Shown: in pieces, positions 58,383-64,000 of the stretch | Numbering within the stretch: position 1 is the stretch's first letter | Layout: each line of letters opens with the position of its first letter | Origin: an uncultured Spirochaetaceae bacterium | GTDB lineage: Bacteria > Spirochaetota > Spirochaetia > Sphaerochaetales > Sphaerochaetaceae | NCBI GenBank assembly: GCA_944388955.1 | Contig: CALXKJ010000004.1 | Span: 62,001-126,000, forward strand | DNA: 64,000 nucleotides | Direction: 5' to 3' | The notes under the pieces: generated by a model | What the model was told of the DNA's origin: nothing | Database searches by the model: none | Seen by the model: only the letters and a program-made list of their open reading frames with translations | Made by a program: the position numbers and the translations under genes

Positions 58383-59188
58383 TACCGCCTTTTGCATTAG
58401 TGCTTACAGCCGCCGGCTCTTCCACGAGATTCTCTAAGAATCAGAAAGAAGCTGTGAAGAAAGAATATCTGAAGATAAACGGACACACAGTGCTCTCAAG
58501 TGCCATGAGGCCTTTTTATCGCGTGCCAGGCCTCTCGGCAGTGGTTGTCACGTCCCCTCCAGGCTCCGAAGACGAGACAGTAGTCGCTCTTGAAGATCTT
58601 GCGGATATCTCAGCAATCCCGCTCATCATCACAGAGGGGGGCATGACAAGAAAACAGTCTGTAGAGAATGCCCTTAACGAGCTCAGGCATCTTGAGATTC
58701 CCTTTGACTATATCGCAATACATGATGGTGCACGTCCGTTTGTAAGCGAAAGACTTATCATATCGACATTGGCAGCTGCTACCGTATCAGGCGGAGCTGT
58801 TCCCGCATTGAGGATAACAGACGCTGTTAAACGCATAGGAAATGATGGAGTTATATCAGAGAGCATCGACCGCTCTTCCCTGATAACAGTCCAGACTCCC
58901 CAGATATTCCGGAAAGAAGAGATTTTATGTGCTTATGACAGATTCCCGGGATTCGATGCCGATGACGACGCCGCATTGTTCATCAAGGCGGGATTCAGAT
59001 GCACAATATCAAGAGGTGATCCGGAGAACAGGAAAATCACAATCTCTTCCGACATCCCCGATGCAGAGGCACAGGCTGATGAGTACATCAGAGAGCGAGA
59101 CGAGGGGCGTAAAAGCGCTGCGGCCTCAAGACGGATGAGGGAACTCCTAAGAATGGGGGATAATGATGAGAATAGGGATAGGCTCTGA
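58379..59188 (+). CDS. ispD: 2-C-methyl-D-erythritol 4-phosphate cytidylyltransferase
   Basis: 269 residues. Nucleotide loop LVLTAAGSSTRFSKNQKEAVKKEYL (about 7-31), IAIHDGARPFVS (about 117-128), ITDAVKRI and SLITVQTPQIF are IspD motifs. MEP-pathway step 3: CTP plus MEP to CDP-ME. The polar C-terminal 30 residues (REGRKSAAASRRMREL-like) are an extension beyond the usual 230. Overlaps ispF by 26 nt. Confidence 0.93.
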   Translation: MIPPFALVLTAAGSSTRFSKNQKEAVKKEYLKINGHTVLSSAMRPFYRVPGLSAVVVTSPPGSEDETVVALEDLADISAIPLIITEGGMTRKQSVENALNELRHLEIPFDYIAIHDGARPFVSERLIISTLAAATVSGGAVPALRITDAVKRIGNDGVISESIDRSSLITVQTPQIFRKEEILCAYDRFPGFDADDDAALFIKAGFRCTISRGDPENRKITISSDIPDAEAQADEYIRERDEGRKSAAASRRMRELLRMGDNDENRDRL

Positions 59189-59624
59189 TACCCACCGCCT
59201 CATAGAAGGACGCAAACTGATTATCGGGGGCGTAATCATCCCCTCAGACAAAGGCGAGGATGCACATTCAGATGGGGATGTGCTTGTTCATGCCATCATA
59301 GATGCGATTCTTGGAGCTTCCGCATGTGATGATATAGGTTCTCACTTCCCTCCATCCGATGAGAAATACAGGGATGCATCAAGTCTGGAATTGCTGAGAA
59401 GAACCATGGAAATAACAGGAGCGAGAATCACAAACATAGACTCCACAGTCGAGCTTGAAGCCCCCAGACTCAGGGAATATATATTATCCATGCGAAAGAA
59501 TATCGCTGACGCGGCATGTGTGGATATCTCTGCCGTATCTGTCAAGGCAAAGACCGCGGAAGGTATGGGGCCCATAGGAGAAGGAAAGGCTATCAGCGCG
59601 ATAGCCTCAGTCCTTATAGAATAG
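59163..59624 (+). CDS. ispF: 2-C-methyl-D-erythritol 2,4-cyclodiphosphate synthase
   Basis: 153 residues. RIGIGSDTHRLIEGRKLIIGGV (metal Asp/His), EDAHSDGDVLVHAIIDAILGA and KAKTAEGMGPIGEG are the IspF signatures. MEP-pathway step 5. The usual bacterial ispDF neighbourhood, but with two separate overlapping genes. Two adjacent ATGs (59163 and 59166) are both possible starts. Confidence 0.95.
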   Translation: MMRIGIGSDTHRLIEGRKLIIGGVIIPSDKGEDAHSDGDVLVHAIIDAILGASACDDIGSHFPPSDEKYRDASSLELLRRTMEITGARITNIDSTVELEAPRLREYILSMRKNIADAACVDISAVSVKAKTAEGMGPIGEGKAISAIASVLIE

Positions 59625-59625
59625 C

Positions 59626-59649
59626 CTCTCCACACAAATGCGGAGAGGA
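59626..59649 (+). terminator. Hairpin after ispF, possible terminator
   Basis: CCTCTCC-10 nt-GGAGAGG gives a 7-bp stem directly after the ispF stop, but no T-run follows. Confidence 0.4.
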
Positions 59650-59666
59650 ATACGCCAAAAGATAAG

Positions 59667-59683
59667 GCCGCACAAGGCGGCCA
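59667..59683 (-). terminator. Terminator of the RecA-like ATPase gene
   Basis: Minus strand GGCCGC-CTTGT-GCGGCC, 6-bp GC stem, followed by TTATCTTTT, 5 nt past the stop codon. Confidence 0.75.
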
Positions 59684-59687
59684 CTAT

Positions 59688-60395
59688 TCATTTGGAGATA
59701 AGCATTGTCTTCGGATCGAGATTTACCCTCATCGGCTTAGGCACATTCTCGTGATGCGCCCTCACGACTGTCATTACAACCTTGTCAATCTTGTCATCAT
59801 AGCGCAGCGCTACAAGAACATCGATAAGATCAAAGTATTTGACTAATGAATCTGGTACACCATATTCATCATAGACCACATCAGGACGTACAGGTGATAC
59901 GGAGAACCATACTTCAAGATTCATCTTCTTCGCGAATTCCTTGATCTTGATGATGTCTTCCTCATCCGCGATTGTCAGTTTATAGCCATCGAAGAGGATG
60001 CAATCAGCTTTGAAAGATCCCTGATTGATAAGGGACTCAAGAGAAGCGAGAACCTTCTCCACAGGAACCTGCTCCTGTGAGAAATTCATGACGACACGAT
60101 TTGCGAGGATTGAATTGTAGACCATCGCCGCGTCATCAAGAGACTGCATCTCTGAAATTTCCCTGAAGACTTCCTTATACCAGTTTATTACATGCTCCAC
60201 GTTGCCGGAGAATGATACATGGATTACACTTTCGCCTTTGAAAAGCTTATCTGTTGCGAGATGAACAAGGCACGCCGTTTTTCCGATTCCATGCCTAGAT
60301 ACAATAACTCCGAGATTACCGCGTCCGAGACCGCCGTTGATGGCTTCGTCAAAGACGCGAAGCGGGCTTACGCTGTTAAGTTCCTTGATATCCAT
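59688..60395 (-). CDS. RecA-superfamily (KaiC/RadB-like) cytosolic ATPase, unknown role
   Basis: 235 residues. Walker A SRHGIGKTACLVHLATDKL (about 33-51), Walker B ADCILFDGYKL, and a late RYDDKIDKVVMTVVRAH strand pair; these fit the RecA/KaiC core with N- and C-terminal trimmings. The opening VFDEAINGGLGRGNLGVIV matches the KaiC-like 'LDxxLgGGlprG' lead-in. No partner is visible. The start has a strong Shine-Dalgarno (GGAGGTAAACAT) and a TATAAT at 60423-60428, giving an ordinary leader, unlike the low-expression genes around. Confidence 0.7.
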   Translation of the reverse strand: MDIKELNSVSPLRVFDEAINGGLGRGNLGVIVSRHGIGKTACLVHLATDKLFKGESVIHVSFSGNVEHVINWYKEVFREISEMQSLDDAAMVYNSILANRVVMNFSQEQVPVEKVLASLESLINQGSFKADCILFDGYKLTIADEEDIIKIKEFAKKMNLEVWFSVSPVRPDVVYDEYGVPDSLVKYFDLIDVLVALRYDDKIDKVVMTVVRAHHENVPKPMRVNLDPKTMLISK

Positions 60396-60501
60396 ATGTT
60401 TACCTCCATCTTGTTAATGAAGATTATATCATGCGGAAATCGGAAAAACACGAAAATTAATCATAAATCCATAGACTTTGTTAACTCTTTGTATGGCACA
60501 G

Positions 60502-60526
60502 AAAAAGGCTGGCATCACTGCCAGCC
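60502..60526 (-). terminator. Rho-independent terminator of fusA
   Basis: Minus strand GGCTGGCA-GTGA-TGCCAGCC, perfect 8-bp stem, then TTTTTCTG. Confidence 0.9.
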
Positions 60527-60550
60527 CCTAGCTTCTGAATCAGAAAGTGC

Positions 60551-62662
60551 TTATTTTGAAGCTTCCTTCTTCTTCTCCTGATAAGCCTTCTTCAGCTCGT
60601 CGGAAACCGACTGAGGAACACGGCCATATTTCTCGACTTCCATCGTAAATTCTGCCTTGCCCTGTGTCAGTGATCTGAGGACTGTTGAGTAGCCGAACAT
60701 CTCTGAGAGAGGAACTTCAGCAATGACTTTGCACTGATTGTTGTCCTCACTTGAGGATACGATCATACCTCTTCTCTGGTTGATTGAGCCGAAGATGTTG
60801 CCCTGGAACTCTGCTGGTCCTTCAACCTCTACCTTCATGATAGGCTCGAGGATAACAGGCTTAGCCTTCTCGAAAGCCTCCCTGAAAGCTCCGATAGCAG
60901 CTGTCTGGAATGCCATATCGGAAGAGTCAACCGGGTGCCACTGACCATCGTTTACGACACAGCGTACGCCGATGACAGGGAATCCAACCTGAGTACCCTT
61001 CTTCATAGCACTCTGGAAGCCCTTGTCACAGGATGGGATGAATTCTGTAGGAATTGCGCCACCCTTGACTTCGTTGACGAACTCATAATCCTTAGCTGGC
61101 TCATCCGGATCAGTCTGCACAATCGGCTCAATATAGCCCGCAACACGAGCATACTGACCAGAACCACCTGTCTGCTTCTTGTGAGTATAGTTGAACTCAG
61201 CTCTCTGGCTGATAGCCTCACGGTATGCAACCTCTGGCTTACCGACTTCGACCTCTGCCTTGTACTCTCTCTTCATTCTCTCGATATAGACATCGAGGTG
61301 AAGCTCGCCCATTCCTCTGATGATTGTCTGATTTGACTCAGGATCAACATATGTCTGGAATGTCGGGTCTTCCTTTGTGAAGCGGTTGAGAGCCTTCGCC
61401 ATATTGTCTGCTGCTTTCTTGTCAACTGGCTTGATAGCAAGCGAGATAACAGGATTTGGAACATACATACTCGTCATGGAGTAATTGAGGGAAGGATCAC
61501 AGAATGTATCACCGGAAGCACAGTCAATACCGAAAAGAGCTGCAATCTCGCCGCATCCTGCTTCGGAGATATCCTCCATCGTGGAAGCGTGCATCTTAAC
61601 AAGTCTTCCGACATTGAACTTCTTCTTTGTTCTTGTGTTGAGAAGAGTGTCGCCCTTCTTGATCTTGCCCTGATAGATTCTGATGTATGTAAGCTGTCCG
61701 AACTGTCCATCCTCAAGCTTGAATGCGAGGATAACCGGCTTTGCATCTTCCTTTGACTCAAGAACTACTTCCTTCTCGTTGTTATCGAGATCAAGAGCCT
61801 TGTTCTCGACTTCCGTAGGATTAGGAAGATATGAGATAACACCATCAAGAAGTGGCTGGATACCCTTGTTCTTATATGCAGAACCCATGAATACAGGACA
61901 GAGCTGAAGACCGATTGTACCCTTTCTTACTGCTGTTCTGATAAGATCCGGTGTTACATTGTCCTCAAGGATTGCCTCCATGAGCTCATCGGAGAACATT
62001 GAAGCTGCGTCGAGAAGCTCTTCTCTCTTCGCCTTGGCCTCTTCCATAAGCTCCTCAGGAATCTCCTCGATTCTCTCCTGAAGCCCATCATCGCCAGCAT
62101 CGAAATAATATGCCTTCATCTCTACGAGGTCGACAACACCCTGAAGTCTGTCTTCAAGCCCGATAGGAATCTGCATAAGAACAGCGTTAAGACCAAGCTT
62201 CTCAATAAGCTGATCCTTTACTCTGTACGGATTAGCACCAGTTCTGTCGCACTTGTTGACGAATGCGATGCGGGGAACATGGTATCTCTTCATCTGGCGG
62301 TCTACAGTGATTGACTGAGACTGTACGCCACCTACTGAGCAGAGAACGAGAATAGCTCCATCAAGAACGCGAAGGGAGCGCTCAACTTCGATTGTGAAGT
62401 CAACGTGTCCCGGAGTATCGATGATATTGATCTCGTGGCCCTTCCACTCTACATTCGTAGCAGCGGATGCAATCGTGATTCCTCTTTCCCTCTCGAGCTC
62501 CATTGAATCCATGGTAGCTCCGACTCCATCCTTTCCACGAACTTCGTGGATCGCGTGGATTTTATTGCAGAAATAGAGGATACGTTCGGAAAGCGTTGTC
62601 TTTCCGGAGTCGATGTGGGCGCTGATTCCAATATTCCTCATGCCCAATAAGTCATGTGCCAT
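60551..62662 (-). CDS. fusA: Elongation factor G
   Basis: 703 residues, five-domain translational GTPase. G1 [15 protein letters not shown] (about 15-29), G2 [11 protein letters not shown]3 DTPGHVDF, G4 NKCDR. The Ser in AHIDSGKTT (most bacterial EF-G have AHIDAGKTT) is typical of the spirochaete/planctomycete/delta (spd) and mitochondrial EF-G1 branch, which performs translocation, with recycling delegated to a second EF-G. It is not next to tuf or rpsG. Strong Shine-Dalgarno and -10/-35 boxes upstream; terminator downstream. Confidence 0.93.
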   Translation of the reverse strand: MAHDLLGMRNIGISAHIDSGKTTLSERILYFCNKIHAIHEVRGKDGVGATMDSMELERERGITIASAATNVEWKGHEINIIDTPGHVDFTIEVERSLRVLDGAILVLCSVGGVQSQSITVDRQMKRYHVPRIAFVNKCDRTGANPYRVKDQLIEKLGLNAVLMQIPIGLEDRLQGVVDLVEMKAYYFDAGDDGLQERIEEIPEELMEEAKAKREELLDAASMFSDELMEAILEDNVTPDLIRTAVRKGTIGLQLCPVFMGSAYKNKGIQPLLDGVISYLPNPTEVENKALDLDNNEKEVVLESKEDAKPVILAFKLEDGQFGQLTYIRIYQGKIKKGDTLLNTRTKKKFNVGRLVKMHASTMEDISEAGCGEIAALFGIDCASGDTFCDPSLNYSMTSMYVPNPVISLAIKPVDKKAADNMAKALNRFTKEDPTFQTYVDPESNQTIIRGMGELHLDVYIERMKREYKAEVEVGKPEVAYREAISQRAEFNYTHKKQTGGSGQYARVAGYIEPIVQTDPDEPAKDYEFVNEVKGGAIPTEFIPSCDKGFQSAMKKGTQVGFPVIGVRCVVNDGQWHPVDSSDMAFQTAAIGAFREAFEKAKPVILEPIMKVEVEGPAEFQGNIFGSINQRRGMIVSSSEDNNQCKVIAEVPLSEMFGYSTVLRSLTQGKAEFTMEVEKYGRVPQSVSDELKKAYQEKKKEASK

Positions 62663-62737
62663 ATCGAATAACCTCTCAAATAGAATTCGTTTTCATTGGG
62701 CATAATACGATGTCCCGCATATGCCACCAGATTGGCA

Positions 62738-62765
62738 TAATAGAGATTTCCGGCGCTTTGTGCAA
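62738..62765 (-). promoter_or_regulatory. Promoter of fusA (distal copy of a repeated element)
   Basis: Minus strand -35 TTGCAC (62760-62765), 16-nt spacer, -10 TATTAT (62738-62743). A second TATTATGCCCAAT element is at 62695-62707, 36 nt closer to the gene, so two tandem start sites are possible. Both copies contain TATTATGCC(C)AAT. Confidence 0.5.
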
Positions 62766-62864
62766 TACGTATATTATCATCCTATCTCATGACAGAGAAT
62801 GATTATATCGACTGCAATTCCAGAAGAACAGCTCTTCAGTCTTCCACTCTGCCCAAACTGGTGG

Positions 62865-62870
62865 TACTAT
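62865..62870 (+). promoter_or_regulatory. -10 element of the leaderless HIT gene promoter
   Basis: TACTAT (with an upstream TGG, extended -10), then CCGGAT and ATG at 62877. The same CCGGAT follows the -10 of the PNPOx-like gene. Confidence 0.55.
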
Positions 62871-62876
62871 CCGGAT

Positions 62877-63278
62877 ATGGCAACTGTATTTGAAAAGATA
62901 ATCAATGGAGAGATTCCATCCGTAAAGCTGTGGGAAGATGCCGAATGCATCGCGATTCTCGATATAAGTCCTGTAAACAAGGGACACGCCCTGGTAATAT
63001 CCAGACGATGCTATCCGACATTCACTGACGCGCCCCTTGAGACGGTCTGCCATATGATGGAAATCGCCCGGAAAATAGACAGGAAGCAGAGAGAGGTGCT
63101 TGGCGCTTCTGGCACGAATATAATGATAAACAACAGTCCCGCATCAGGACAGGAAGTACCACACCTCCATATCCATGTGATTCCAAGATATGACGGAGAT
63201 GGGAAAACACCGGTATTCCAGAAAGATAGCTACAAAGACGGTGAAGCCGCTGCTTTCGGAGAGAAGCTTCATTTATGA
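62877..63278 (+). CDS. HIT-family nucleotide hydrolase
   Basis: 133 residues from the ATG at 62877; an in-frame upstream start adds 26 residues unlike HIT proteins. ATVFEKIINGEIPSVKLWEDAE (about 2-23), DISPVNKGHALVISRR and the catalytic HLHIHVIPRY (HxHxHxx, about 107-116) define the Hint-type branch. Hydrolyses AMP-linked small molecules. Overlaps the next gene by 4 nt (ATGA). Confidence 0.9.
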   Translation: MATVFEKIINGEIPSVKLWEDAECIAILDISPVNKGHALVISRRCYPTFTDAPLETVCHMMEIARKIDRKQREVLGASGTNIMINNSPASGQEVPHLHIHVIPRYDGDGKTPVFQKDSYKDGEAAAFGEKLHL

Positions 63279-64000
63279 TAAGAAAAGCACTGCTGGCGCT
63301 GTTATCCCTGATTCTCATCTCCGGATGCGCGACATACACAATAAGCGATGGATACGATGCAATAAGCATTCCGGAAGTCACAGGCAGACCCGTGACAAAG
63401 TATGCTGTCATACAGGAAGAGAACAAGGAGAAGACACAGGAGGCTATAGAGAATGCCAGAAAAGAAGCTGAACACCGTGCTGCGATGAAGCGGAACGCTG
63501 AAGTCAACGAATATCCTGAAGATCTCTCAACCATTGCCTTCCCCCACATCTACACCCCGCTGCAGACAAACGCCACTGCGGAGAATGGGATAAACACATT
63601 CCAGATACTCTTCCTGCCTCTTGGCGAGAGTGAGATGACAGATGAGGATATCGAGAGAGTGCTTTCCGCCACTTCCGATCTGTCCCCGGATTTCGTCATT
63701 CTGACAGGTTCTCTCCAGAATCAGGTGAGAGGAGCGCAGAAGACCGGATGGGATGCTGTCACGCTTGAGAGCGGTACAATACTCCATAGGCCTCTTCTGA
63801 AAGAAGCTTCAGAAAAGAGGGCCTCATTCTTCATCACACCGACAAAGGATCTCGATATCGCGCCTGTATATATTCCTTCATCGATGCCCTCAGAATCAGA
63901 TGAAATCCCTCTCTGGCTGGAAAGGATAGATGCGGCATCGGATGCGGATCTTGCCATCGTTAAAGCTGCAGATATCTCCATGGCTGACAGAGAAAGGATC
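63275..64000 (+). CDS. Lipoprotein of unknown function (partial, runs off the right edge)
   Basis: 242 codons are visible with no stop. Lipoprotein signal MIRKALLALLSLILISGC with Cys18. Mature part: basic/helical EAIENARKEAEHRAAMKRNAE, then NTFQILFLPLGESEMTDEDIERVL and LSPDFVILTGSL, a layout that could fit an endonuclease/exonuclease/phosphatase-like fold, but the catalytic part lies outside the window. Second gene of the HIT operon. Confidence 0.6.
   Translation, partial: MIRKALLALLSLILISGCATYTISDGYDAISIPEVTGRPVTKYAVIQEENKEKTQEAIENARKEAEHRAAMKRNAEVNEYPEDLSTIAFPHIYTPLQTNATAENGINTFQILFLPLGESEMTDEDIERVLSATSDLSPDFVILTGSLQNQVRGAQKTGWDAVTLESGTILHRPLLKEASEKRASFFITPTKDLDIAPVYIPSSMPSESDEIPLWLERIDAASDADLAIVKAADISMADRERI

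Noticed and set aside
62787-63053. 88-codon minus-strand frame opposite the HIT gene
   Set aside because: Shadow of the HIT coding region; the HxHxHxx protein on the plus strand is unambiguous.
1-64000. CRISPR array, prophage or integron
   Set aside because: No regularly spaced direct repeats, no phage structural genes and no integrase were seen on either strand; the only complete mobile element is the IS200/IS605-type insertion.

Overview
The window looks like chromosomal DNA of a spirochaete, probably a Sphaerochaeta-like or gut-associated relative. Pointers are the CarD-type regulator next to ispD/ispF, an EF-G with the [10 protein letters not shown]1 motif, a cytosolic RecA-like ATPase, an lptC-lptA-lptB-rpoN-hpf-hprK-ptsH block, ThyX instead of ThyA, and a spore-photoproduct-lyase-like radical SAM protein. 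The assignment rests on gene content only. Coding density is very high: genes in operons usually overlap by 4 nt (ATGA, TTGA), and converging genes often overlap at their stops. There is one tRNA (Leu-CAG), no rRNA, no CRISPR array and no prophage.

Layout. 1-2080 (minus): hexuronate operon uxuA-gntR-uxuB (uxuB runs off the left edge). 2106-4350: an unknown lipoprotein and a NagB-family deaminase. 4522-10031: a complete tripartite RND efflux operon (TolC, adaptor, pump). 10224-13496: divergent purine permease and adenine deaminase. 13467-18707 (minus): recX, rpsI, rplM, a UvrD-type helicase and rimO. 18757-24763: a cytoplasmic GH28 pectinase-like enzyme, a GH115-like glucuronidase, a fused double ABC ATPase and a SprT/DUF2786 zincin. 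24764-27236: an IS200/IS605-type element with three overlapping genes (ribbon-helix-helix protein, TnpA, TnpB). 27282-32683: a flavin-binding protein, a truncated Abi gene and the operon aroA-ltaE-EFR1-patB. 32670-38476 (minus): addB-addA. 38529-41636: CPBP protease, NUC1 nuclease, aldo/keto reductase, tRNA-Leu. 41751-49555: ymdB-rseC-lptC-lptA-lptB-rpoN, then hpf, then hprK-ptsH-lexA-like-holA. 49552-53632: divergent uvrC and SPL-type radical SAM operon. 53611-54274: a small gene graveyard. 54287-57807 (minus): XRE regulator and malQ-rsmE-thyX. 57900-59624: carD-ispD-ispF. 59688-62662 (minus): RecA-like ATPase and fusA. 62877-64000: HIT protein and a lipoprotein cut by the right edge.

The main unlisted signal is in the promoters. 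About twenty first-in-operon genes have a TAnnnT-like -10 hexamer ending 6 to 8 nt before the start codon, often with a recognisable -35 about 17 nt further up, and no Shine-Dalgarno sequence. Transcription should therefore begin at, or within a base or two of, the start codon (leaderless mRNA). Highly expressed or regulated genes (fusA, hpf, uxuA, tolC, the purine permease, the RecA-like ATPase) and downstream operon genes instead carry good Shine-Dalgarno sequences. Two translation-initiation modes seem to be sorted by gene class.

Other points of interest: a LexA-like protein that has lost both the cleavage site and the catalytic lysine; a TnpB with all three RuvC acidic residues but no zinc-finger cysteines; a palindromic operator laid over the promoter of the transposon's ribbon-helix-helix gene; and a 77-codon reading frame that fills the space between the rplM promoter and rplM.
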